Positions 48,338-56,658 of a stretch of DNA of 64,000 bases are shown here, in pieces. The stretch spans positions 62,001-126,000 of the forward strand of contig NZ_LIPD01000020.1 of NCBI RefSeq assembly GCF_001905545.1. The letters are read 5' to 3'. The notes beneath the pieces were generated by a model, which had not been told where the DNA came from, ran no database searches, and saw only the letters and a program-made list of their open reading frames with translations. The translations under genes were made by a program, and so were the position numbers. The DNA is from Streptomyces sp. CB02056 (GTDB taxonomy: Bacteria; Actinomycetota; Actinomycetes; Streptomycetales; Streptomycetaceae). Every line of letters starts with the position of its first letter. Position 1 is the first letter of the stretch.

Positions 48338-49534
48338 TCAGGCCCCCGCCAGCACGGCGAGCTCCGCCCTCACGGACTGCTGCTCCCAGCTCTCCCGATC
48401 GCGCAGGTAGACCGGCCGGTCGGCCTCGATGGCCCGGGTCTCGGCCCCGCCGGGCGTGAGCCGCCAGCGCACCGAGCCCGTCACCGGCCGGGCGCAGAAG
48501 TCCATGAACGACTGGGTGGCCGCCCGCAGTTCGCCGAACCAGCGGCCCTCCAGCGCCTCCCGCACCCACAGCTGTTCGAGGTGCATCTTCTCGCGGATCG
48601 TCTCGGCCGAGAGCACCGCCGACTCGAGGTGCCGGTAGCTGCGCAGCAGGAGCCACGCGGCCGGCATCTCCCGGATCTCCAGCACCTTCTCGCCGCCGGC
48701 GAGGTGCTCCAGGCCGCTGTACCGCCCGAGGCCGAAGGCGCCGACCCGCCGGTTCAGCTGGTCGATCAGCGGCACCAGCGGCAGGCGGGTGCCGTCGACC
48801 GCCACCGGCGTGCCCCCCTCGAACCGGACCTCGACGCCGTCCTCGGTGACCGCAGGTCGGCGCGCGCTCCACCGGAACAGCTGCTCCGGCACCGCGTGCT
48901 GCTCGGGGTCGTCCAGGAGCCCGGACTCGAACTCGCGGCACCAGAGGTTCGAGTCGCCGCTCACGACGCGCTCGCTCATCCGGGCGAGGCCGGCCTCCTT
49001 CAGCTCCTGGATCTTGACCTCCCGGCCCACCGGGTCGAGGTCGTACGGGCTGCCGTAGGCGCCGTCGAAGCCGAGCAGTTCCAGGGCGCCGTTGAGTCTG
49101 CGCATGGTGTTCTGGGAGCGGTTGGCGGTGTGCAGGACGGCCGCCGCCCCGAGCTCCGCCGCCAGTTCGGCGGCGAACCGGGCGATCAGCGGGCGGCTCA
49201 GGGTCGAACTCACCGGGTGGGTCCCCAGGTAGACCGCCTGGCTGACGATGGCCGCCCGCACGAACTCGTCGGCGAAGGCTCCACGGCCGTCCACGACGTG
49301 CAGCCGGACACCCAGCTCGTCGGCGATCTGCTGTTTCTGTTCGCTGGTCTCGTCCTCGCCGAGGTCCACGCTCAACGCGTGGACGTTCCGGAACCCGGCG
49401 TTCTTCAGCCGCAGCAGGAGGAAGCTGCTGTCGAGCCCTCCGCTGAAGAGCGTGACGACGGGGGCTTCCGCCGGCAGGGCATCGGTGGTGAGTTGACGGA
49501 AGGAGCGGATCAAGCGGTGGCGGCTTTGCATCAT
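48338..49534 (-). CDS. Argininosuccinate synthase-like enzyme with altered substrate loop
   Basis: 398 residues, the usual length for ArgG. The PP-loop ATP site reads LFSGGLDSSFLLLRL (residues 29-43); further ArgG-like stretches are QAVYLGTHPVSSTLSRPLIAR and SNLWCREFESGLLDDPEQH. The loop that in ArgG reads G-x-x-x-K-G-N-D and holds aspartate and citrulline is TANRSQNT here (about residues 136-143): the Asn remains but the Gly-Lys-Gly and Asp are gone. It is probably an adenylating ligase for another ureido/carboxyl substrate or another amine. It shares an operon with the second ATP-grasp ligase. No ArgH-type lyase is in the window. Confidence 0.88.
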   Translation of the reverse strand: MMQSRHRLIRSFRQLTTDALPAEAPVVTLFSGGLDSSFLLLRLKNAGFRNVHALSVDLGEDETSEQKQQIADELGVRLHVVDGRGAFADEFVRAAIVSQAVYLGTHPVSSTLSRPLIARFAAELAAELGAAAVLHTANRSQNTMRRLNGALELLGFDGAYGSPYDLDPVGREVKIQELKEAGLARMSERVVSGDSNLWCREFESGLLDDPEQHAVPEQLFRWSARRPAVTEDGVEVRFEGGTPVAVDGTRLPLVPLIDQLNRRVGAFGLGRYSGLEHLAGGEKVLEIREMPAAWLLLRSYRHLESAVLSAETIREKMHLEQLWVREALEGRWFGELRAATQSFMDFCARPVTGSVRWRLTPGGAETRAIEADRPVYLRDRESWEQQSVRAELAVLAGA

Positions 49535-49622
49535 GGTCCTTCGAGACGCGGTGGGGGAAGTGGTTCTGCGCGTGCGGCGGCCGTCCCGCGGGTGAGGTCC
49601 GCGGCCCGGGCGGCGGGCGGCC

Positions 49623-50957
49623 TCAGTCGTCCGAGTAGGTGCCGAAGGAGGAAGCGGATTCCGGCCAGTTCTCCTTCTGCCACCGGCGCAGTTCGGGGTA
49701 GCTCGCGTGCGCGGGCACGACCAGCAGCCGCTCGTCGAACCACGCGGTCAGGGAGTCGCGGCGTTCGCGGAACTCCTCCCGGGTGCGGCCGCTCAGCACG
49801 ACCTGGCCGACGGCCTCGGTGGTGCTCGCGAGCACGTCCGCCATGCGGAAGCCGTAGGGGAGTTCGAGCCGCAGGTACTCGACCCCGGGCAGGGCGCGCA
49901 CCTCGGCCGGGGTCGGATAGCCGACCAGGACGCCGGGACGGTTGTTGAGGTAGGTGGAGCCGATCGTGTCGGGCCGCACCGAGGGCTCGATCCGGGGGTC
50001 GGTCCCGGCCGCGCAGCGCAGCCCGGCGAGCGCCAGGTCGACGCCGAACTTGGCTTCGACCAGCTCGGGTTGGAGCAGTCCGCCGGTCCGGGCCGCGCAC
50101 TCGCCGAATACCAGCTTCCCGGTGTCCGGCTGGTGGAAGAGCTCCATGTGGAAGGTGCCGCGCCGCAGGCCGAGCGCGCGCAGGGCTGGTTCCACGACCG
50201 AGCGTGCGAGGTCGTAGGCGGAGGCGTCGGTGACGGGGTCGAACACCTCGACCTGGAGCGCCCGGTTGAAGTCCACCGTGCTCAGGCAGGGCTCGCCGTA
50301 CGTGCTGACGCTGAGGAACCGCAGCTCTCCGTCGAAGACCACGCCGTCGGCGATCCACTCGTCGCCCGCAACGAACTCCTCCAGGACGAAGGTCCGTTGG
50401 GGCATGCCGGCGCGCCGGAGCTCGGCACACCGGGCGATCAGCCCGGCGCGGCCCTCGACGACCGAGGTGTTCCGGGTGCCGGCACCGGCGACCGGCTTGA
50501 GGACCGCCTTGTCGAAGTCCTCGACGCTCGCCGGATCCAGGTGGTGGACGTCCTCGATCAGGCGGGACCGGGTGACCTCGATGCCGGCCGCGGCGAGCGC
50601 CTCCTTCTGCAGCCACTTGTCCCGGAACCGCACGGCGGTGTCCGGGTCCACGGCGACCGGGGCGCCCAGGACCTCGCCCAGGGCCGCCACGGTGACCAGG
50701 GCGAACTCGTCCCCGGTGTGGACGCAGTGGAAGTCCCGGTCGGCGAGGCCGGCCCGGTGCAGCGCGAGCAGCACGCTCTCCACGCTGGAGGTGTCCTCGG
50801 CGAAGACGGTCTCGACCCCGTCCGGAATTCCGATGAACCCCCAGTCGCGCAGGCCGGGGCCGTGCACCACGACGGGCTCGATTCCGTTGCGGAGCGCGGC
50901 CCGGATCAGGTACGGGTCCGCTCCGACGATCAGGGCCGAGGATCGGTTCTCAGACAC
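49623..50957 (-). CDS. ATP-grasp carboxylate-amine ligase (paralogue 2)
   Basis: 444 residues from a GTG preceded by AAAGGAG. Same architecture as the ligase at 41013: SALIVGADPYLIRAALRNGI, DKAVLKPVAGAGTRNTSVV, FVLEEFVAGDEWIADGVV, HMELF...GECAARTGGLL. The third Gly of the RTGGG loop is Leu here, and the specificity region around residues 270-330 differs, so the two ligases probably take different substrates. It heads a two-gene unit with the ArgG-like protein. Two paralogous ligases in one cassette suggest two successive amide bonds made outside the NRPS logic. Confidence 0.9.
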   Translation of the reverse strand: MSENRSSALIVGADPYLIRAALRNGIEPVVVHGPGLRDWGFIGIPDGVETVFAEDTSSVESVLLALHRAGLADRDFHCVHTGDEFALVTVAALGEVLGAPVAVDPDTAVRFRDKWLQKEALAAAGIEVTRSRLIEDVHHLDPASVEDFDKAVLKPVAGAGTRNTSVVEGRAGLIARCAELRRAGMPQRTFVLEEFVAGDEWIADGVVFDGELRFLSVSTYGEPCLSTVDFNRALQVEVFDPVTDASAYDLARSVVEPALRALGLRRGTFHMELFHQPDTGKLVFGECAARTGGLLQPELVEAKFGVDLALAGLRCAAGTDPRIEPSVRPDTIGSTYLNNRPGVLVGYPTPAEVRALPGVEYLRLELPYGFRMADVLASTTEAVGQVVLSGRTREEFRERRDSLTAWFDERLLVVPAHASYPELRRWQKENWPESASSFGTYSDD

Positions 50958-51753
50958 GGGTCTCCTTTGGAACGGGGCGGGTCCAGCCCACGATGTTCGT
51001 GCATCGATTCAGTGGCAATGCCCCACCTGATGCCGCCGCTTCGGCGAATTCGCCGGGGCCTCGGGCGCGAATGACCGGGGGAATGCCTGCGGGGATGCGC
51101 GGAATGCGTCCCGTTCCGCGTATCCGTCACGCTCCGACGGATACGCGAACCCCCCGGTCGGCTCCGGAACCATGGCGTCGTGGTTCTTGATCCATAGTCC
51201 ATGACAAGCAGTTGATGTGCAATGGCACATTGCATCTCGCGGTGCCGGCGTCCCTATTTGACCCGTTTTGGCCGTCTATTTTCACATCGGATCACAAGTG
51301 GAGTCGGATCCTCCAGCGCGCTCGACAGGGCTTCCCCGGAGGGCATGTGACGGACCATCGGACAACCGGGCGTGTCTCCGGCGATCTGGGCAAGCGGGGC
51401 CGGATCGGACATAGCGCATGATTGCCGGTATTCCCCGGAAGAGGGTGGCGGGACCTCTTCCGATTGCTTAGGCTCCTGGAGGTTCCGGCACTTGCCCGGT
51501 GCGGCGGAAAACGGGATCCGACGGAATTCCCGGACGCGCCGCGGTCGGCCCTTTCCGCCTCCCGGCCCGGCCGGAGTGAGGACACCTGACAATTCCGTCC
51601 CGGCCGACCCGGACCTTCACGGGAACCCGCGCGACCCGTCGGCCGCCGGGATTCCCGCCCACCCGCGCGGCGTCGGCGTCGGTCCCATCAACACGCATTA
51701 CGCGGCGCCGTGTCCATCGACCCGGTCAGCGCACGAGAGGACGGAGTCAGCCA
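50958..51753. other. 796-bp divergent intergenic region of the second cassette
   Basis: Separates the divergent ATP-grasp (minus) and A-T NRPS (plus) genes. No convincing gene was seen. It includes an AT-rich patch at about 51180-51300, unusual for this genome (ccctatttgacccgttttgg), where promoters for both directions probably lie. It also holds an inverted repeat at 51218-51234 and a hairpin GGAAGAGG / CCTCTTCC at 51437-51461 that could act in the leader of the NRPS gene. Confidence 0.6.
51218..51234. promoter_or_regulatory. Inverted repeat, candidate operator
   Basis: TGCAATG-gca-CATTGCA, a perfect 7-3-7 inverted repeat inside the AT-rich part of the divergent intergenic region. It is a plausible site for a cluster regulator, although no regulator gene is found in the cassette. 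Confidence 0.4.
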
Positions 51754-53673
51754 GTGATCCAGCGGAACAACGGACCGACCGGGGACGAGCCGGGGGCCAC
51801 CGTGCACGCCCTGTTCGAACACCATGCGGAGCTCGCCCCGGACCGGACGGCCGTGGTCGCGGACGACGGGCAGCTGAGCTACCGCGAGCTGAACGCCCGC
51901 GCGAACCGGCTGGCGTGGCGGCTGCGCGAGGCGGGCGTCGGGCCCGACACGCTCGTGGGCATCTGCGTCGAACGCTCCGCGGCGATGATCGTCGGGCTGC
52001 TGGGCATCCTGAAGGCGGGCGGTGCGTACGTCCCGCTCGACGCCGGATACCCCGCCGAGCGGCTGGCGTTCATGCTCCGGGACACCGCCGCCCCGGTGCT
52101 GGTGACCCAGCGCCGGCTCGCCGACCGGCTCCCCGCGGGCCGGGCGACCGTCGTCCTGCTCGACGAGGACCCGGCCCACCACCCCTCCGGGAACCCGCCC
52201 GTCGTCGGCCGGCCGGAGCTCGCCAACGTCATCTACACCTCCGGATCCACCGGAACACCCAAGGGCGTCCTGGTTCCGCACCGGAGCGTCGTCCACCTGG
52301 TGACCGATCAGGACTACGTGTCCATCGCGCCGGACGACCGGGTCGCCGCCCTCGCCACGCTGTCCTTCGACGCCTCCACCTTCGAGATCTGGGGGCCCCT
52401 GCTCAACGGCGCGACCTGCGTCGTCTACAGCTTCGGCGGCACCGACCTGACCGCCCTCTGCCGCCGGGTCCACCGGGACGCCGTCTCCGTCCTGCACCTG
52501 ACCAGCCCCGTCTTCCGGCTGCTGGAGCCGGCGCACCTCGCCGACCTCTCCGGGGTGCACACCCTCCTGTTCGGCGGGGACTCCATCCGGGCCGAGGTGG
52601 CGGACCTCGCACGGCAGGCCTTCGCGGGGCGGCTGATCCACCTGTACGGGCCGACCGAGACGACGGGCTTCGCGACCTACCAGGACGTCCGGACCATGGC
52701 ACCGGACGCCACGATGATCCCGATCGGCACCCCGCTCGACCGGGTCCGGGTCCGGGTGCTCGGGCCGGACGGAGCGGACGTTCCGGACGGGGAGAGCGGA
52801 GAGCTCCACATCGGCGGAGCCGGCATGACCCGCGGCTACCTCGGCCGCGCCGAACTCACCGCCGAACGCTTCGTCCCGGACCCCGACGACCGCGCCGGCT
52901 CCCCGCTCTACCGCACCGGTGACCTCGTCCGGCGCGGCCCGGACGGGGCGCTGCGCTTCCTGGGCCGGATCGACCGCCAGATCAAGGTGCGCGGCTACCG
53001 GATCGAACCGGGCGAGATCGAGGCCGCGCTCACCCGGCACCCCGGGGTGCACGACGCGGTCGTGGTGGCCCGGGACGACGGCGCGGGGGACAAGCGCCTC
53101 GACGCCTACGTCGTCCCCTCCTCCGGACCGGCCTCCGGTCCGGCCTCGGGACCTGCCTCCGGACCTGTCGGCACCGCCGACGGCGCGGGACGCGACCGGG
53201 AACTGGTGGCCGACCTGCGCCGGCGGCTCTCGACGGAGCTGCCGCGGTACCAGCGCCCGGCCTCGATCACCGTGATACCGGCGATCCCGCTCACGACGAA
53301 CCTCAAGGTGGACGCGGCGAAGCTGCCCGCCCCCGCCGAGGAGCGCGATGCCGCCCAGGGCTCCCCGACCGCCCCCCGCGACGAGCTGGAGTCGGCGCTC
53401 GCCGCGCTCTGGCGCGAGATGCTCGGACTCACCGAGGTCGGGATCGACGACGACTTCTTCACGCTCGGCGGCGACTCCGTCTCGGCGGTGCAGCTGGCCA
53501 CCGCCGCGACCCGGCTTTCCGGCGTCCCGGTCACGGTGCGTGACGTCATCGGCTCCCCGACCATCCGCGGACTGTCCGCCCTGGCCGACGGATCCGCCGC
53601 GGTACGGACCGACGGTGCGGCCGGCGCTCCGGCCGGTTCGCCGCGGCCGACTCCCGCCGGAGGCCCCGCATGA
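51754..53673 (+). CDS. Stand-alone NRPS A-T protein, hydroxyphenylglycine-like pocket
   Basis: 639 residues from a GTG 7 bases after GGAG. An adenylation domain (about 15-525) with [27 protein letters not shown] and the A10 lysine in TTNLKVD, then a flexible SGPASGPASGP linker within the A-domain tail, and a carrier domain with FFTLGGDSVSAVQL (about 540-615). The pocket read against GrsA is D-A-F-H-L-G-L-G-F-K, resembling the Hpg code DIFHLGLLCK. With a 4-hydroxymandelate synthase in the same operon this suggests loading of 4-hydroxyphenylglycine or a close relative. The stop overlaps the next gene by 4 bases. Substrate is inference. Confidence 0.9.
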   Translation: MIQRNNGPTGDEPGATVHALFEHHAELAPDRTAVVADDGQLSYRELNARANRLAWRLREAGVGPDTLVGICVERSAAMIVGLLGILKAGGAYVPLDAGYPAERLAFMLRDTAAPVLVTQRRLADRLPAGRATVVLLDEDPAHHPSGNPPVVGRPELANVIYTSGSTGTPKGVLVPHRSVVHLVTDQDYVSIAPDDRVAALATLSFDASTFEIWGPLLNGATCVVYSFGGTDLTALCRRVHRDAVSVLHLTSPVFRLLEPAHLADLSGVHTLLFGGDSIRAEVADLARQAFAGRLIHLYGPTETTGFATYQDVRTMAPDATMIPIGTPLDRVRVRVLGPDGADVPDGESGELHIGGAGMTRGYLGRAELTAERFVPDPDDRAGSPLYRTGDLVRRGPDGALRFLGRIDRQIKVRGYRIEPGEIEAALTRHPGVHDAVVVARDDGAGDKRLDAYVVPSSGPASGPASGPASGPVGTADGAGRDRELVADLRRRLSTELPRYQRPASITVIPAIPLTTNLKVDAAKLPAPAEERDAAQGSPTAPRDELESALAALWREMLGLTEVGIDDDFFTLGGDSVSAVQLATAATRLSGVPVTVRDVIGSPTIRGLSALADGSAAVRTDGAAGAPAGSPRPTPAGGPA

Positions 53674-55661
53674 GCGGCCGGGCCCCCGCCGACGCGCCCC
53701 TGACCAGGGCGCAGAAGTTCCAGTGGTTCCTGGAGAAGGGGCTGGCCGAAGGACTCCGGCCGCTCCCGGCGGGGACCGACGAGGCCGCCGCCCAGCGCCT
53801 GGTGCACGCGCTGGAGGACCGGTTCGAGATCCTCCGCACCTCCCTCGCCGTCGTCGACGGAGAACTGCGGCAGCTGGTCCACCCGTCGGGCTCCCCGGTG
53901 CGGGTCGTCGACGTCGCTCCGGACGGCACCGCCGAGCGGAGCCTGGCCGACCTGGTACGGGTGTTCACCGCGCACACCCACGGCAGGGTCGGCCGGTTCC
54001 TCGTGCAGTTCCACCTGCTCCGGTCCGAGGACCGGCGCTGGCTGGCGGTGGTCGCCGACAACGTGGCCGTGGACGCCGGGTTCCACGGCGTGGTGGACCA
54101 GCAGCTCACCGACCTGCTGCACGGACGGACGGACAGCCCGGACACCGGAGTCCCGCACCGGGGACCCGGGATCCAGCCGGCCGAGCAGGCCCGGCGCGAG
54201 GCCGACCCCGGCGAGGACACCGAACGCACCAGGGCGCTCGACTACCTGCGGCGGCACTTCTCCCACGCACCGGCACGGATGCACCCGCACCACCCTCCGG
54301 GCGAAGGGACGGCGGGCCGCTACTACCGGAGCACGCTCACCCTGCCCGGCGCGGACGGCCTCTTCGCCCGCGGCATGGCCCACACCGGGCTGCTGCCCTC
54401 GGCCGTCGTCCTCGCCGCCTTCGCCCAACTGCTCTGCCTGCGTGCCGACACCGACGCGTGCACCGTCAACGTGTCGCTCGACAACCGGCACAACGCCGAC
54501 CTCCGCCGGGTGCTGTGCGCCACCGCGCAGCGCACCCCGGTGGCCCTCCGCCGGCAGGGCCGGAGCCTGCTGGAAGCGGCCGCCGAGGTGCAGCGGACCC
54601 TGGCCGAGGGGCACCCCGCCTACGGCCGGTACGACCCCTTCGACCTGATCCGCGAACGGGTCGAGGCCCAACACCGCCGAGGCGTCTGCCTCTCCACCGA
54701 CCTCGCCTTCAACTTCATTCCGCCGCCGCAGGGTTGGCGGGAGCTGATCGAGGCCGAGCCCGGCCCCACGGACGAGCCCGGCGCCGCGGATCGGCCTGGT
54801 TCCACGGACGGGCCCGGCTCGACGGGCGGGCCTGGCTCCACGGACCGGCCCGGCTCCCGGATCAGCTGGGCGAGCACCGCGGAGACCTCCTACGAGTACG
54901 GAGCCAGCCTGTCGGTCCGCTGGGCCGACCCGCACACCGTCCGGCTGTCCGTCCACGGCGACTCCAGGGTCCTGGAACCCGAGCAGTGCGCGGCACTGCT
55001 GCGCGGCGTCGAGCTGGTCCTGACCCGGGCCGCGACGGGCCGGGACTGCTCGCCGGACGAGGTCGCGTCCGCCGTGGGACTGCTCCGGCTTCCCCGCGGC
55101 CCCCGCGAACGGTACTCCGGCGGGCGGTGGATCGACCTCCGCGCGATCGAGGACCTCCTGCTCGCCCTGCCCGGGGTCACGGCGGCCGGGGCGTCGCTCG
55201 AACCCGGCGGCGCGTCCGGCACCCCCCGGCTGACCGCCCGGGTCACCGCGGCCGACGGCAGCGCGCTCACCCCGTTCGACCTGCGGGAGGAACTGCTCCG
55301 AGCCGTGCACACGGGCGCGATCCCGGCGGTCCCCGACTGGTTCGAGCTCGACGGCGCCGACGCCTCGGACGGGCGGTCGCTCCCCGGCCGCCCGGCGGCC
55401 ACGGCCGAGGAGACCGCGCTGCTCACCGCCCTGAGCGGGGCCGGGACCGAGCCCGGCCGGGCCCCCGACCCCGACCTCTGCTACCTGCGGGCGGGCGGAC
55501 GGCCGGAGCACTACCCGCGCTTCGCGGAGCTGCTCCGCCGGCTCGGCTACCACCCGCCCGGTTTCGCCCAGGTCAGCGGCATGGCCACCCTGCGCAGCCT
55601 GGCCCGGGAACTCCGTCCGTCCGGCCGGGCCGGAGGCCGGCCCGCGGCGCCGGCCGGCTGA
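53670..55661 (+). CDS. Aberrant condensation-domain protein with degenerate A-tail and carrier
   Basis: 663 residues, overlapping the A-T gene by ATGA. The N-terminal 450 residues follow the NRPS C-domain pattern (LTRAQKFQWFLEKGL; LRTSLAVVDGELRQLVHPSG), but the HHxxxDG motif is replaced by ADNVAVDAG near residue 130: both histidines are lost and only Asp remains. A PGSTD-type repeat linker (about 363-395) is inserted. The region at 480-575 resembles the C-terminal subdomain of an A domain (WIDLRAIEDLLLALPGV...AVPDWFELDG) without the catalytic lysine. The last 50 residues resemble a carrier in which the GGxS site reads AGGRPE. It may be a non-catalytic scaffold or a condensation-like enzyme with new chemistry. 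Confidence 0.85.
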   Translation: MSGRAPADAPLTRAQKFQWFLEKGLAEGLRPLPAGTDEAAAQRLVHALEDRFEILRTSLAVVDGELRQLVHPSGSPVRVVDVAPDGTAERSLADLVRVFTAHTHGRVGRFLVQFHLLRSEDRRWLAVVADNVAVDAGFHGVVDQQLTDLLHGRTDSPDTGVPHRGPGIQPAEQARREADPGEDTERTRALDYLRRHFSHAPARMHPHHPPGEGTAGRYYRSTLTLPGADGLFARGMAHTGLLPSAVVLAAFAQLLCLRADTDACTVNVSLDNRHNADLRRVLCATAQRTPVALRRQGRSLLEAAAEVQRTLAEGHPAYGRYDPFDLIRERVEAQHRRGVCLSTDLAFNFIPPPQGWRELIEAEPGPTDEPGAADRPGSTDGPGSTGGPGSTDRPGSRISWASTAETSYEYGASLSVRWADPHTVRLSVHGDSRVLEPEQCAALLRGVELVLTRAATGRDCSPDEVASAVGLLRLPRGPRERYSGGRWIDLRAIEDLLLALPGVTAAGASLEPGGASGTPRLTARVTAADGSALTPFDLREELLRAVHTGAIPAVPDWFELDGADASDGRSLPGRPAATAEETALLTALSGAGTEPGRAPDPDLCYLRAGGRPEHYPRFAELLRRLGYHPPGFAQVSGMATLRSLARELRPSGRAGGRPAAPAG

Positions 55662-55723
55662 CCGGGCCTCCGACGGCGCGACCTCGCCAACCGACCCGTG
55701 ACCCACCGACCCTCGGAGCACCC

Positions 55724-56563
55724 ATGACCAACGCAATGCCGGAGCCGGTCCTGTCCCAGGAGGAGGTCGATCGCTTCTGGCGGGACGGATACCTGCTGAT
55801 CCGCGGCGTCCTGACCAGGCAGCAGGCCAGGCACCACGCCGGCCTGATCCTCGACCTGCTCCCGCGAGACCTGCGCGTCCCCGACCACTGGGAGGCGTAC
55901 GACGGCCGGTTCAAACCCTTCAACACCCCGGGGAACCAGACCTTCGACGGACCGGAGTTCATCCCGCTCTTCCAGAACGAGCGGCTCTACCGGGTGGCGG
56001 CCCAGCTCCTGGGACACCCCCGACTGCTCGTCCGGGACGGCTCGGTGGCCATCACCATGCGCAACGACACGGCGCACCCCAGCGAGCTGAGCCAGGACCT
56101 GCACATCGACCCGGCGGTACCCGAGGACGCGGACGAGTTCCTGCTCACCCCCGAGGAGGTCGAGATCGGGGGCTGCTACTACTTCACGGACGTCGCCCCG
56201 GGCGGCGGCGGCATCCACGTCGTGCCCGGCGGCCACCGGATCGTCGAGGCCGAGGCCCGCGCCGTCCGCCGGGGGCGGCAGCTGCACGACAAGTGGCGCA
56301 ACATCCCGGACCTCGAGAGCGTCGAAGTGACCGGGCAGGCAGGCGACTTCGTGCTGACCCACCATCTGATGCCGCACGCCGCCTCGCACAACCGGCGCCC
56401 CGAGGTCCGGGTCGCCCAGTTCGTCCGCTACGCGCGGGACGACCAGCCCTGGGACGCCGGCGAACGCCCCGGTGACCGCCCGGCCGGTCACTCCTACAAC
56501 GACCTGCAGACCGCGGCGATGACCCCGCTGGGCCGCCGGCTGCTCGGCGTCGACCCCTGGTAG
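55724..56563 (+). CDS. PhyH-family Fe(II)/2-oxoglutarate dioxygenase
   Basis: 279 residues. Phytanoyl-CoA-dioxygenase-like opening (LSQEEVDRFWRDGYLLIRGVLT); the iron triad is visible as HID (H127, D129 in LHIDPAV) and the distal His218 (LMPHAASHN), followed by RPEVRVAQFVRY with an Arg that can hold 2-oxoglutarate. It is probably active. Enzymes of this family hydroxylate or halogenate amino acids or carrier-bound intermediates. Its place between the C-like protein and hydroxymandelate synthase suggests tailoring of the aromatic building block or of the loaded amino acid. The start ATG lacks a strong ribosome site (GGAGCACCC). Confidence 0.9.
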   Translation: MTNAMPEPVLSQEEVDRFWRDGYLLIRGVLTRQQARHHAGLILDLLPRDLRVPDHWEAYDGRFKPFNTPGNQTFDGPEFIPLFQNERLYRVAAQLLGHPRLLVRDGSVAITMRNDTAHPSELSQDLHIDPAVPEDADEFLLTPEEVEIGGCYYFTDVAPGGGGIHVVPGGHRIVEAEARAVRRGRQLHDKWRNIPDLESVEVTGQAGDFVLTHHLMPHAASHNRRPEVRVAQFVRYARDDQPWDAGERPGDRPAGHSYNDLQTAAMTPLGRRLLGVDPW

Positions 56564-56658
56564 CGGGCCCTGGCGGTGGCCGGTCCAGCACCAGTGGACC
56601 GGTCACCGGCACCGGTACCGGCACGCCCGGCAGACCATCCCTCAAGGAGGCCACCACC

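Noticed and set aside
48338-49534. QueC or tRNA-thiolase type PP-loop enzyme
   Set aside because: The SGGLDS loop is shared, but the length and the downstream stretches (QAVYLGTHPVSSTLSRPLIAR; ENLW-like SNLWCREFESG) match argininosuccinate synthase.
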